From Marsupella aquatica (taxonomy: Eukaryota; Marchantiophyta), in NCBI GenBank assembly GCA_973895155.1, contig OZ316895.1, positions 7,068,001 through 7,132,000 of the forward strand: 64,000 nt of DNA. The letters are read 5' to 3'. Each line of letters starts with the position of its first letter. Position 1 is the first letter of the stretch. Below, piece after piece: positions 12,976 to 26,600 of the stretch. The notes under the pieces were generated by a model that was not told the DNA's origin, did no database searches, and saw only the letters and a program-made list of their open reading frames with translations. A program made the position numbers and the translations under genes.

Positions 12976-15900
12976 TCCTGAAACTAGAGGACCTGAGACT
13001 TGTGGGAACTTTGAGCTCAAGAATTCCAATAGAATTTTAAGGGAAATCCAATGTGATGAACGTTTCGCCAGCCCTTGTCGATGACCTTCGCCTTTAGCTG
13101 GCCGTCATCTGCATCAAGCCAACTCATTGCAATTGTCTATTTGAGGCAGCAAATTCTTCCTCAGGATCGTCGAGATTATCATATAATGACATTCAGTTCT
13201 TTTCCTTGATGGATGAAATTTTACGCAGTCGAGCATGTGGCAGATGATAAGGTCCACACTGAATCCTAGATCTGTAGGATAAGGCTGAGGATGTAGTCAT
13301 GCGGGGGATCGAAATATTAAGAGAGTCGATTAGTAATCTTTCGATCGGATAACAAGAGATCTTACATCTGGATTAAGTACTTTGCCTACCTACTCCCGGG
13401 CACAGCGTTGATTGGATTTTATGCAAAGCATATTAGGGGAGTTCAAGAACATCCCAGACACGGTCAGCGGCGGATCTCATCCTGGCGCTTTTTGAGGTTA
13501 TGGGAAATATGAAAAATAATTTGGGGCTGTGCTCTGTTCGAAGGTTAAGAGCTTGTTCTCATCTGCGAGATTTCTCTGTCTTTGATCTGCTCGAATCACT
13601 CTCTCAACCTGTTCATTTCTCAAGCTCTCTGATTCACTTGTTTGCTTGTCTAATACAATTGCTCGGTCCTGAGCTCCAGGCCCCAACAGTTTTTCTCTGA
13701 CTTCATTCTCAGTGGTATTGACAAATCACTTCATATTTCATAATCATCACTTGGATTACTTCCTGCGGTCCACTGACTACCACACTCATCACTCTTGAGC
13801 ACTCATCATCACACTACTCCGGCTCATATTAGATTTCAGCGTTGAGGCCAGAAGGCTCTCGGTGATAATCATCAACTGCCCACAACTGCGAATTGTATTT
13901 GACTTGGAATAGACTTGGTCACATACTCACTGTAGAAAGTGCACAATTACAAATTCATTAAAAATATACATCCTTTCTTAGACAGGGTCGTTTTCCTCAT
14001 AGCTACTACCGAATTTGGAAAGGGAAAATTGGGGGCAAAATTGAGCTTAGTTATTAGGGCTGATCAGACAAAAATGTCTCGCTCATTGATGCTTGCAAAT
14101 AATAGAATATATTCTCTCCCAGATTGGTCGACGCGTTTCACTTCCTGTGCTCGTTACCCACGCTGGAAAAAATCAGAATGCATTCCTCCCTGATTGATTG
14201 ACCAGGGTTTGATCCATTTCCCTGTTTCTCTTTTCAAAAAGAGGGTCTTTGTCTTTGTCAAGATCCCGAGCAAAGTGAGAGCTCTCCACGGACAGTAATG
14301 TGGCTTGTCTTCGAGAGGAGAAAACAAAGGGTGACGAGGGAAATGACAAGGTGATAGGTAACCCAGGGCTAAGTACAATGTCCAAGTATTAATTATAAAG
14401 CATCAACTACTACAAGCTAGAGTTAGAGTCTAGGCTTGACTCTAGATGGAACTCCATGGCTCATGATGTGGATGAGAAAACTCATCACATATGTCAAATG
14501 ATAACCATACATGTCTTTTTTCATAATTTCTATTTATATTAAAAAATGAATTCTATGACCCCACCATAACATATATGCATAGAAAGAAGTATCTCCATAG
14601 AAAAGAGTATAATTATTAAAATGATGACATGCATGATGATTTTTTATCATTTTATTAACCTTCAAAAAATGTGAATAAAAAATATATTTTGGTGACATTT
14701 TCATTATTCTCCCCCATTTAAAAAAATAAACATGCTTTTGGTCATGAAATATCATTCCTACTTGCTACACTGAAACCCACCCAAATCACTTGGGGAATAG
14801 AAACTTGTGATCTTCTGACCATGCTTCTGAGGTTGTGGGTTACAAGGAACCCTTGTATTTGTTTTCTGGTCAGAAGAGACCTGGACATTCCAGGTTGCAA
14901 GGCAGTTCATAAGAGTAATCCATCGTATCAATTTTGTTTCAAGAATGTACACTAGACTTTGTCATCAAAGTCTGACTACCATTCACAACTTACACCCACT
15001 ACAATGAAGCCTTGACATAACAGGAAATTTGGATATTTAGACTATGCTTGTAAGTAAGGATGGGCATAGAGAATCTGGGTGCCAGAGCCACTTGTGTGTT
15101 AGGCATTTAGTCTTAGGTTGAGAGTTACTTGTAACCCTGGTTGGTCTAACTTTAGTTAGATGCTTGGTTAAAGTTGGATGTGCTATTACTATACTCACTA
15201 GCAGGACTTTATTGGTGAGTAAAACTTAGGCTCACTAACTAAGTTAGGGAGTAAGTTGAGAGACAGGGAGGGTTTAGGATGTGGAGACTTGATATGATGG
15301 ATAGGCTTAGAGTTTAGTAAAGTTTTATTGTCAGTGGGTTCTAATGGAAAGTCTATGTATATCTTGTGTCAACTACTTGTGTGTTTGATGTTGAGCATAT
15401 GAGTAATGGTCGCTTGCTCAACCCTGTGTGCGCACTCATGGGTATGTTGTTTTTTCTGTCAAAATCTGCCTAGTCCAATTATGTTGCAAGGTTTAATATA
15501 GTGGCCTAGTCAAGAATGTTTGTTTTGAGAATACTTAAAATTCATGGGTATTTGAATGTTTTTCAGAAGATATCCGACCCACCTGTGTCACAAGGTTCAT
15601 GGGAGTGGTCCATGCAAGAATCTGCATTTTGAGGATACCTAAACTTGGGCCAGTTGAAAGCCATAGCAAAACAAGGCAGATTTCACTAGGGGGTTTCACT
15701 TCCACAAAAATGGCATATCACGTGCGACGAAGGATAGGGTCATTTTATTGGTTGTAAGAGAAGACTTAAGAATTTTTGTAGAAGAACAATAAGGTCTTTT
15801 AAATTCAATTTTGAGACTTATAAGAACATTAGGGCCTTTTTAATCCAATTTTTGGAATATTCCAAGAATATTCCAACTTTGTAGGGGTTAAAAAATAATT

Positions 15901-17532
15901 TTTTTCTAACATTTTAGGGGGTCCAAGGCCTAAAAACGTCGTAGGTGATGGGGAGGTCCCCATGTAGTGAAACCCCCGAGAGATTTCAAAGCCATCAGGG
16001 TCCCAAGGAGCGCAGAAGGTGTCCAGCATGAGTGACCCCCGCACCAGGCTCCTGCAATGCCATCAGCAAGGGTTTATGGCAGGCAGGAAAGCCATCTGTT
16101 TCAAGGAACCCACCCTTGGGGGCCTCACTCCCAGGGGGTCCCATGTCAGGCACAACAGTTTTGGGTAATAACCACCCTACAATAAATCTGAAAAGTTTTT
16201 AAATTTTATGTTTCAACCTTTAACTTTATGTAATATACTAAATTTGGTTTTAAACAACCTTACAGCTTTCATAATTTTCCTAAACTATTTTTTATCACCA
16301 GATTTACTGTACTTAGATTGAAGGTCAATTGTCAAAGTTTGGTTAAACCCCAGTTAAACCACGCCTGCCCTCGCACCTGCCCTTCAAATGCTACCGGTTA
16401 TCCATAGTCTCATTGCACACAATTCACATTCACAAAAATGGCAAATATAACCAAATTTATAAACTTGCTGCTCTCGTTGTCAACTTATAGGCAAAGCACA
16501 GTGGTCAATCTACGGCTCAAAAAGTACTTCTCGGTGATATCTACATTCTTCAGAAAACAAATTCCAAAAATCGTTTACATTTATGTATTGTTTGATAAGA
16601 AACAATCCCCACATTCTGATTTGTTGTAATGGCCGAGCACCAGAGCAAGAGAACTAGGCAATGAGGATATGTGAGGAGACCAGGCATGGGGCAGGCTGTT
16701 CACGGTGAACAGCCATGGGCAGTCGCCAAGGGGGGCAAGCCTTCTGGGATGGTTCATTTCATTAGCTCCCTCTCAATAAAGTAATGGTTGGTTCACTGGT
16801 TGTGTCACTCCTTATGAATTGAGAGGTCTTGTGGTTAAACCACCACTGGCCATATAAAAGAAGAAGTGTCCAAGATTTATCTTTCTTTCCATTCTGCTCC
16901 TCTGCGGTGAGGCTTTGCTCCTCAATTTTCAGGGAAAAAATGCTAAAAATGGTGAAATCTGTGGAATTATGTTTTTGTCATGGCTAGTGGCTCTTTAAAC
17001 CTAGGTGATGCGGTTGCGCGCATGTGCCTTTCTGTTTTTGGACAGACACTTGGTCAGGCAAGGAGGAAGAGTGGCAAGGAGGAGAGGAGTGGTGAGGGTG
17101 GCCAATGCATGATGCGGACTGGAGGCTGGGCAGGAAATGAACAATGCCCAAGCCAGGGAAATAATGCATGGTAGTTGCAGGGTAGGGGAAGTGGGCATTC
17201 TATAGTGGCAATTATGGTTTAATGGGGGTATGTTTGTAGATGGGACACTGCTAATGAAAGAATGCCACCTTGTGTGAGGGTTATGATGCTAGGAATATTC
17301 CTCATCTAATTTTACTAGATTAATTTTTTATAGGGTCTGCGGCTAGGTGGGAAACTGGCCAATGGAAGAACTTTGGCAAATTTCAACCAAAAGTGGCAAA
17401 GACTTTTTAGGGTGATGGAATCTAGTGAATTTTGCCCATTGGGAAATAGCTGGTATTATCCTGTGTAATTTTAGAGGTTTTTTCCCAGTGTGGCAAATGT
17501 CACCTTGTCTGAAGAGAAGATAGTAGGACTTA
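12976..17532. other. Intergenic, mostly AT-rich
   Basis: No gene recognised. Contains the repeat unit at 15905-15990 (shared in inverted orientation with 49.2 kb) and a perfect 10-bp palindrome, GGCTGTTCAC-G-GTGAACAGCC, at 16692-16712. The open frames around 13.5, 14.0 and 16.4-17.2 kb show no family features. Confidence 0.5.
15905..15990 (+). repeat. Dispersed repeat, copy 1
   Basis: Starts with CATTTTAGGG and runs through a GGTGATGGGGAGGTC core to TGTAGTGAAACCC. The same stretch occurs in reverse orientation at about 49220-49297. Probably the end of a transposon family present at least twice in this window. Confidence 0.65.
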
Positions 17533-17915
17533 AAGCATCCGCACCAGTTTCCAGGTGGGGTGCTGCCAAACTCAAAATTTGCCCAAAGGTTTTGGGCCTG
17601 CATCTGGGTTTAGGTCCCGTGCTCAAGTCGTGCTGCACCAGTGCCCGCTAAAGGAGGCCTGGAAATCTTCAAAGATGTGTTCGAACAGGCGAGACAGGTT
17701 TTGGATTGTAGATGGGTTTTCCAAGGACCACCAAACTTGGTTTTCAGACTGCCAAAGGGGGCCGATATAGCAGTCAGCAAACGAGTATAGCTTATGGCCT
17801 GAAAAGCGTTTAGCGATAGCAGCGACAAGTGCAACAGGGGAAAATTACCGGGACCTGGGAAAAGCAAGCATTTTAACAGCCTGATGCCTTTTGGCAGGCA
17901 CTGGTGCGGATGCTC
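17533..17915. mobile_element. MITE, PIF/Harbinger (Tourist)-like, 383 bp
   Basis: The ends are terminal inverted repeats AAGCATCCGCACCAGT (left) and ACTGGTGCGGATGCTC (right), matching at 15 of 16 positions. TTA lies directly outside both ends (17530-17532 and 17916-17918). A 3-bp TTA target duplication is the hallmark of PIF/Harbinger elements. There is no coding capacity, so it is non-autonomous. Confidence 0.75.
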
Positions 17916-18990
17916 TTATGGTTCTTATCCAATTTTCTAGGTAGATTCTAGGTAATTGGGTGTGTGGCTTTGTGGAAAACTTGCTAGTGGAAGACAAGAG
18001 GAACATTGCTAGTTAACGTGAACAGTGGAGAAAACTTTTCAAGAAAGACTTTCAAAAGAGACAGATTTAACTAAATTTTTGTCACTTAAAAAATGCTGGT
18101 TTTACCAGTGCAAATTTTAATTATTTATTAAGGGTTTTTCTTGTTCATCTGTGTAAGATGTTAGCTTGTGAAGGAGAAATTGTAGGATCATTCTTTATTT
18201 CATTTTTTTGTAGTTTAGTTTTTGACTGTCAGATCTCCCTAGATTTAAAGTTGGCCATTAGATTCTAGCTAATGGGGTATGTGGGACATTTGGACCAGTG
18301 GACCAAAGAAGAACTGCAGCCAAATTTGGTTGAAAGCCTGAAATCTTACTAACAATCGCAAACCTAAGTCACTTTCAAGGGTTAGGGCTTAGAGTGAAGT
18401 TTCTAGACTGTAACTCCAAATAAGGACAAAATTGGACTCTTAATGAGGACAAAGTGAGGTTGTACAAAAAATGAAGATGAGGAATGTATAGTCCCGAGAT
18501 AACATTAAATTCTTGTTTTTGCAAGATTTTTGTTGGTCTTGATCTCTATTGGCAATCAGGCTACCCTAGTCCAGCAAATTCCTGCCACAAAAAGCATTAG
18601 CCAAATATATATATCGACAACTATAATACCCAATCCCGCCAAATTTAGTCCATTGTCATCCGCTTAAAAGAACCAGTTCTGGGCGAGAATGATCAACAGC
18701 CATTGGATTGTTTTGCATTTTTTCCCTAACCGTTCAATGCAAAAAGGGGACCCTTGAAACCAAAAGGGGCGAGGTAGGAATACTCTATCCTCACATAAGG
18801 CCTGAGGCATGGGTACAACTGCCCACTACTCCCTCCCTCATAATTGACATACACCATGCTGCCCAGTGCCCCAGGAGTGGAGCCGGTACGCAACTTGACC
18901 AGTGCCCACGATTCCTGCCAGGCTTTCGTTTTCTCATTCACCCACTATTGTGCAACGCACAGGCATGGCACTGGTCCAACACAATTTTTG
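17916..18990. other. Intergenic
   Basis: No gene seen. Around 18160-18240 there is a diverged copy of the GATGTTAG...TTTTGACTGTCAGATCTCC motif found in the duplicated block just downstream, which suggests repeated exposure to the same element family. Confidence 0.45.
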
Positions 18991-18999
18991 AAGTTTACT

Positions 19000-19481
19000 C
19001 CTTCTTTCCCGTGTCTCTATTGTCCATGTGTGACAGAGAAGATGTTAGAAATAGTCCATATTCAATTTTACTAGATGAAGTTTTGACCGTCAGATCTCCT
19101 TAGCATGCCGCCAGGCTCACATCCGGTTAAAGGACGACAAAAAAAAACTAGCTAATTTTCGCCCAAACTTTAGAACTTTAGACCTTTCAGCCAATTTTCG
19201 CCACTATTATTAAACGCTGGCCGTATCTCCCTTTTTTTCCCAGTGTCTCAATAGTCCATGTGTGACAGAGAAGATGTCAGAAATAGTCCTTCTTCAATTT
19301 TCCTAGGTGAAGCTTCGACCGTCCGATCTCCTTAACATGCCGCCAGGTTCCCATCCGGTTAACGGACGACAAAAAGAAACTCGCTAATTTTCGCCCAAAG
19401 TGGAGAACTTCAGACCTTTAGACCTTTAGACCTTTCAGCCAATTTTCGCCACTATTATTAAACGCTGGCCGTATCTCCCTT
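19000..19481. repeat. Tandem duplication (about 230-245 bp, two copies) upstream of the PHD gene
   Basis: Copy 1 (about 19004-19231) and copy 2 (about 19236-19481) share nearly all of their sequence: CCATGTGTGACAGAGAAGATG, CCGTC(A/C)GATCTCCTTA, ATGCCGCCAGG, TCCGGTTAA and AAACGCTGGCCGTATCTCCC. Copy 2 carries three copies of AGACCTTT where copy 1 has one. The block ends roughly 50 bases before the CT-rich start of the likely 5' leader. Confidence 0.8.
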
Positions 19482-20661
19482 TCTCACTCCCTTCCCTTTC
19501 CGTCGCGTCCCTTTCTTCGGAAGCCCTCGCCTCGCGTGCGGACTCTCTCTCTCTATCTCTCTCGCTTGGTTTGTTGGGTTGGTGGTGGTGTCCATAGCCC
19601 TCTCTCTGCGCTACTCTTCTCCGTCGTGATCGAAGCAATCTTCCTTATTGAAGACGTGTTGGGCGTGAATTGCCTCTCTGCCCCACTCCTTCGAACAACG
19701 TTGGTGTGGCTTTTGAGCGCGGGTCTCGGTTGACGACCACGACGACGAGCACTGCGCTGGTTTCGTCTTCCGAGGTGGTGCGGGGAGTGCGCGTAGACTC
19801 GACGATTTGTCGATCGATCACGGGCTTGTTGTGTTGCTGTGCAGGACGACGAACGCAGTCGCGGCGGTGGAGGGACAGGAAAGAAAAGAGTTCTTTTGAT
19901 GCGCACGTGGAAGGAGGGCTGAAAAGGTTTCTTTTCGCGGAAGTTTGGTGTGCTGCAGACGCCGAAGGTTGCACGGCGGTGTGAATGGTGGAGACGGATG
20001 GGGAGGGAAAGGGAGGAGGGGCGGAGTGGGGAGCGACCGGGAGATGAGAGCTACAGGGGGGCTGTGTTGTGGAGAAGATGCAGAGGAGATGGTGGTGACG
20101 ATGGTACTTTTGTGTTGTGTTGAATAGGTTTTGGGTAGTGCGCTGAAGGACAAGCAGCGGTCAAGAGGCGGGGCCAGGAGGAGGGGGTTCTTTTGAGTAC
20201 TTCACCCGGAAGAAGCCGATGATCGAGAAAGAGGCGAGTGGAGAACAGAGTTTAAGGGAGGGAAGAGTGGATATTGTAGGGTTTCAGCATACAGGAGCAT
20301 GGCGGTGAAGAGATGATGCGAGGCGGGGAGTTTTTTGGGCAGGATAGGAATGAACCAGTCTTGGTTGGTGTGGAGAAAGGGGGCACGGCATGGTAGATGT
20401 TGGTTTTAGTGAAAGGTTGTGGGAAGGCAAGCTACTAAGAGGGTTCGTGACTTGCCATCGCGGGACGAGAAGTGTGTCGTGGTTTTATTGCTGATTTAGA
20501 AGTGGACCGCACCTGGATTTCGGTTCAAGCTCTTTGGATTGACGTATCGCCGGATCGTAGTGATGTTTCCTTGGTTTGACGATTGCTCGAGTGGGGTTTG
20601 TGGTCCGACCGCCGCTAGGAAGTGAAGGAGTGGCAGACTCCTTGGACTCTGGTGAGGCGAA
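19482..20661 (+). promoter_or_regulatory. Probable promoter and 5' leader of the PHD/RS gene
   Basis: Base composition changes sharply to GC-rich here. A CT-rich tract lies at about 19541-19565, a common feature of plant core promoters and leaders. I see no clear TATA box. The open frames in this stretch (both strands) have no recognisable protein features and I treat them as non-coding leader. A TGA in frame nine bases before the ATG at 20662 fixes the start of the coding region. Confidence 0.45.
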
Positions 20662-23600
20662 ATGATCTCTGTGAAGAGACTCGCCGACGCCAGCGGGAAG
20701 CAGTTCTATTCGGTAGAATCTCGTCTGCCGGACGGGACTCTTCAGTGCGTAACCAGATCACATAAGTTTAAGTGCAACACCCGAGGCTTCGAAGATAAGG
20801 ATACTCGGTCAAGGGCTCTTAGATTCGCCATCACTACGGACACATTACCTGCTTTTCGAGCGTTTGTATTCAGCGAAGTGGCGGATGGGCCTGCGACCGG
20901 GAGGAACGAGGGATCAAGGCCAGTGTCAGGATCGAACGCGCATCCGCCTGTAGGCTCGTCTCAGGATGGTGTGACGCGGAGGATCAGGTCTTATGTGTGT
21001 CTGCGGCAGAATCGATTAACAGGATTACGGTTCGTGGTGGCTATGTCTCGGCTCGACTGCGGGCGTTTGCGAGCGATTTCGTTCCAGGACCATAGCTTAG
21101 TCGGGACAGGTAATTCGGAGGAGGCCTTGAACAAGGCGGTGCGGTTTCTGCGGGGCGTGGCCTTTGAGAGTTGGCGGAAGCAAACGATGAATGAGTTGAC
21201 GAGCAGGGATCGAGAAGGGGTCGGCAACAGGAGGGAGCGAGCGTTGAAGCACGTAAGTGCCTTCGTCGAGATAGAAGCTGGAGAAAAGGTAGACTGTGCG
21301 TGTGGCAAAAACCGCAGTCGGGGCCTGATGGTGGCGTGTGAGCGGTGCGGGGCTTGGGAACACGCGGAATGCCAGGGCTTCCGTTCCGACAAGCAGGTGT
21401 TATTCCTACCCCGGTGCCTCGTTACTGATTGTTATCTTCTTCGCTACTTTTGCCGGCGACCCCTGTGTCGGATATTATAACGGTGCCGGATGTCTGGCGG
21501 ATCCTTGATGAGCATCGGTACGAGCATGGCAAGAGCTTGCCGAGGCGGCCATGCTCTTGCTCGATGTGGTTATTTTACCGCCGCAATTACTAATCCGGCA
21601 TGTTGTTTCTCTACCGCGCAGATGTTTTGTCGAGTCGGATTGCTATGTTGACATCATGATCTTGCAGGAAGAGAATTGTCGTGTCATTGTTTCAACCTCG
21701 CATCCATCCATACTTGAAAAACGCTTTTGTTTGTCATCATCAGCGTTTTAAGCGAGTAAAAAAGGGTCTTGTGCGGATGATGAAAGATTGCATGCAGAGC
21801 TTATTGAGGGTAGAACGTACGTGGATGGCAAAGAGTTGTTCGTTGGTGTTTAAGTGGCAGGGGTATGCTGATTCTGCTTCTGCACCGTCCGCCTCAGGAG
21901 TTTTGACGCTTGGTCACAAACGACTTGCGATAGTTAGACAGGATCTGAAGGATATTTCTCGGAACGGAAAGGATCGGAAGGAACGCTTGTTTGGATTAAA
22001 AGCGCAGGTGTCTTGGGTTGGTTGGTTGTTTGGGCGAAATGGATAAAGCAGCAAGGATGAGAGGAGTACAGATTAAAAGCAGATGATGAGGTTGTGAAGT
22101 GTGTGGGTGGGTTGCTGATGAAAGGCATGGCATGCAAGCTCAAACGTTTGTGTTTCTATCTTGCAGATACCTGCGGAGTACATATGCTCGGCATGTATGA
22201 GGGCGGAAAGGGAGGATGTGGTTGTCATCAGGTTGGAGGAACAGGTTAGTCTCAGGAATCTACGACAGCTTCAGACTTGAAGCGCGGTCTTGTTTAAACA
22301 GGGAATTACTGGAATCAATCTCAAAGGATTACAGGGACAGGATATGATGCCATACCTATGGTCTGCTATGGACTCTTAAAGTAGAAGAGCTTGTTTTCCA
22401 CAAAGGAGCTGGATAAATGAAGGATTACATACTAGAGTTGTAAACAATGACGAGGTGGAGAAAGGAGTGTCCCTATTTTGTCTTTTGCTTGGCTTTAGAA
22501 CAGGGAAAATGTCAGACTGAGGATATGATGCAGAAATGGATTACTGCTTTGGGCCTTTAAGGCAGGGAAGCTCTAGCCGTCGTTTGTAACCTATCCGTCC
22601 TCAGCCACCTCTTGGTCTAGGCTGCAGCGACAGATACTGTATGGTGCCATCCTACTGGCTTGGAGTCAAAAGGAGTTGCATAGACCTTTATAAGGAAGAA
22701 AACCCGGCAGCCTCAAGGTAATGGCCTCCAGATGCAGTCACTGGCGGGCTATTATCTGCTTGTGGCAAAAGCTTCGTAGCTAATGTGAGTGCAAGCAGTA
22801 GTAGGGTTCGAGGATGCTATGCTCGCAGCTGTCAAGACTAGTTCTGAGTGTTTTTCTGGTCTTCTTGTGCTCAGGGAGAATGCGGAAACTTGCAACTAGA
22901 AGATCTCTGGACAGATGCCAAAATACGAGACAGGGAAGCAGACGATGGTGTATGCTGTGTTTGTGGGTGCGAAGACAATCAAGACTTCGAGAACATGGTA
23001 TGGCCTGCTATAGAGAAGCTGTAACCCGCAAGTCAGGAGTGACAAGGCCATGCTCTTACTTCCATTTGGGGATGCATTTTGTCAAACTTTAGTATTTATA
23101 CTCAGTAGTGTATCCGTTACTCAGGTTTGACTTGTGATGTGATGGTACAGATCCCCCCTGTTAACGAGCATGAATGTGATGGGGGTACCGCGTTGGCACA
23201 TCCAAGTTGTATATCAGCTGCACACCAGATGTCTCACAAAGCTTGGAATGGGAAAGCAACGGCAGCTGGCATGTGTCAATTATGTGGGGATCGGTTTATG
23301 AAATCTCCCAGGGCAAACGAAGAGGTTTATTCCCATACGAGCTCCGGAGTTTCGCAGGCTAAACCAAAGAAAGGTTCCCTTTCTCCAAATCAATCTCACA
23401 CTCGAAATTCAAGAAGAGCTGGTAAAGTGGATCAGTCAGTAAGAGGAGCAAAGAGATTGCGGAGCGCTTTGACTAATGGAGGTGTTGTTCCGAAACAAGA
23501 TGTCGTAGACAAGCGCCCTGCAAAGAGTGTAAAGGAGGAGGACTGTGAGGTTCAGGCAACTCAAAGTGGCGAGAAGACGGATTTGACCTCACCGGAGGCT

Positions 23601-26600
23601 GGCAAGGTGTGTTTGACTTTTTATGTGTACATTTGTGAAATTGCTGGCGATGGAGGTCATTCGATTGTGATTTTTGAGTTCATGGGAGCAGGTAGTTGTT
23701 GGGTCTGTACTTCCTGTTACTCAGAAGCTTGGGAACAGTGGGCAGGGAACAATATGTAGATTGTTTACATACGTCCGAAGGACACAGATACGAATGATAA
23801 TGCTGCGAAGTCGTTCTAAATCAGAAGCTTTGCAAATCTGTTGCAGTAAAGATGCGATTCGTCAAAGTAAATATTAACATCGTTTTGACTGTTTCCTGTA
23901 CAACAGGTGGGGACGATTCTTCCGGATCGGCGATCTTTCAGTGATGCCGCCGTCACCGTCCCAATCAAGAAAAGGAGACTGATGATGGAAGTAGTTCGTT
24001 CCCCTTCACCACCTCCACGATCTCCTTCCCCTTCACCTCAGGTGGATACAATAGTTCCGAAGAGTGAGCTTGGGGAGCGGAAAGATTTGAATAATGTTGG
24101 AACTGAAGCGGTGCAGGGGTTAGAAGATGCAGAAATGGTGGAAGTTGGGTCCGTGGAACACGTGTTAGGAGATCCAAGTGTTGTGAGTCCATTTTCTAGA
24201 ACGGGGCCTTCGGAACCGGTAGACAAGCGGTCTGTTGTCGAAGAGGCGCCGTTAGGGAAGTCTCCACCGGTGGGCAGCAAGTTTGAAGATGGAAGTGATG
24301 TGTCTGAAACTCAAGGGTCACTGGAAGCTGATGTACCTGAGAAGAACCATGCTTCTGTTGCAGCAGTTGTTGAAAGCAACAGGCAGGAGAATCACGCAGC
24401 TCATTCGGTCACCACAAATGACGATCTAGAAACTCAGGAATGTTTGAGGACTAAAACCTCAGCAGATGGGGTCGCGCACAACAATGTAAAGGATGAAACA
24501 TCCAATAAATCTGGACAACGTGGTCAACAAGGAGAGGCCAATGACTTAGGTGATACGGAAAACAAGGATGCCCCTGCGTCATCGAGTGCTAGTCAGAGTC
24601 GCTCACGGGATGTCAGACTGCATTGGGATTTGAACATGGACATGGAAGAGTGGGAAAGGCCACCTGAAGAGGACACAGGAACATTTACAGGTGTGCAGCA
24701 CGGCCAAGTGTCAAGTGCGAGTCCGGTGAATGATGTTGATGCTGCAGATGATCACAAAGCAAGCCCTGTTGCACAGAATGACTCCCTGCTTTCAGAGCAG
24801 GTTGAAGCGCAAGAAGTAATTGAGGATGTGCAAGCATTAAACGATAAGCGTGATGCCATCATGGAGGATCCTCAAGTCGAAGTGGAAGGGGAGGCTGAAG
24901 CTGAAGCTGACGCTGACGCTGACGCTGAAGGGGATGCTTCTTCAAACGATGCTGGAAGTGTTGAAAGCAAACACCGCGTGCAGACGAAAGAGCTGAATTC
25001 TGTGACCAAAGAATCCTCCATTGAAGAATATTCTGACACACTTGAAGCTGAACATGTTGATTACGATGATTCCGAGTCTAGACAAGGAGACGAACTTCAA
25101 TCTGATGCGGAAGAACTAGTAGAAAGTGAATTGCGAGAAAACGCTGAGCCAGGTTTTCCAGGTGAAACATATGAAGCAAAAGAGGGTGATGTAGAAATGA
25201 ACCATGGGCGTGGTGACAAAGTTACTGGACAAGGCGAGGGCGTCCCAACGGTTAGTGGAGATGTTAGTGCAGCGATTGCGGTTGAAGGGGTCGAAACTAG
25301 GTGTCCTAATACTGATTCTGAGTCTGGTAGGGTGAAGAACGTAGTTTTTCCGGAGTCGGACCCCGAGCTTAAAGAGTCTCATGGTGAGAAAGAGCTAGAG
25401 ATCCAAGAGGAGCCGGAGGAGATACAAGAAGGCCAAGAGATACAAGAGGGGCTGCAGATACAGGAGGGGCTGGAGGTACAAGAGGGGATAGAGATACAAG
25501 AGGGAATAGAGGTGCGGGAGGGGATAGAGATACAAGAGAGAAAAGATAATCTCCCCGGCGCGGCAGCTGAAGGACTGTCACGTGAAAGGGTTGAAAGTGT
25601 TGTTACGAGGGAGGAGAAACGGGTGGACGAGGAGAAAGATGCTTCGACTCCAGGCTCATCTGCCAGACGAGTAGATGGCCAATCCCGGCCCAAATCATCT
25701 GGTTGGGACCAGCTCCCGGAGGGATTTGACAAAGCAGAAGATGCATTGCGCGCAGCCAAAGAAAGCCCTGCTGGACGTAGTAGAGGGTCTGCTTGGGGAG
25801 CTGTGAATGGGAGGGGAAGTGCGAGTATCAGCCCTCGAGGTGGTCCTGCCACTACCCGATTTGGAAGGGGAATTCGTGCTGAGGGTGCTGGGGACAGGGC
25901 GAGATCTGAAGACTCCTGGCCAAGAGAGGATCATCAGCGGGTACAGAGGTTAGTACTGATCTTGAACTGCCTGTAGCAATGAACTGTCCCGCTTCATCCC
26001 AGATTGCGTGCCTGCTTGGATGTGGCAACATTTGAGCAGCAAGTAAAGTCCGCTATCTTTTGTATTGTCGTATTGGTAGTCCACCAGCAAATGGTTTTCT
26101 GAAGTATTTTAATGTTAGTAATTTAGTTTTGTGCTAGCATGGGTGTTTTAATCTTGGTCTTGGAGGTAATTTCATGACTTCTGAAGTAGTGGAATAGGCC
26201 AATGAAGCATGCGTTGATGTTGATCAATCATTTGTGGTGATTGACAGAGTCGATGAAAGTGTCGACATTAGCCCCAGAATTGCGTCGCCTCGGGAGCTTG
26301 GCCGTGGCAGGAGTCACGGAAGGGGAGGTTCTCCTGCAGTTCGTGGAAGGGGTCGAATGGAACCTTGGATGGACAGTCCCAGTGGTCCATCAAGTCCATG
26401 GGGGGGTCCAAATCGTCACCCCTCTCCACCTGGACATTTTGCAGATGGATTTGGACCCCGTGGTCCCACGAATGCCGCTACCAGGGCCCTTTTAAAGGTT
26501 GAAAGCAGTGGATTTGTAGTAGCACCAGACGGCACGCTTACCAAGGCTGGTGGCAGCTCAGGTCGAGGTCCTCCGCGGCCTTTTCAAAGTGGGGGTCGTA

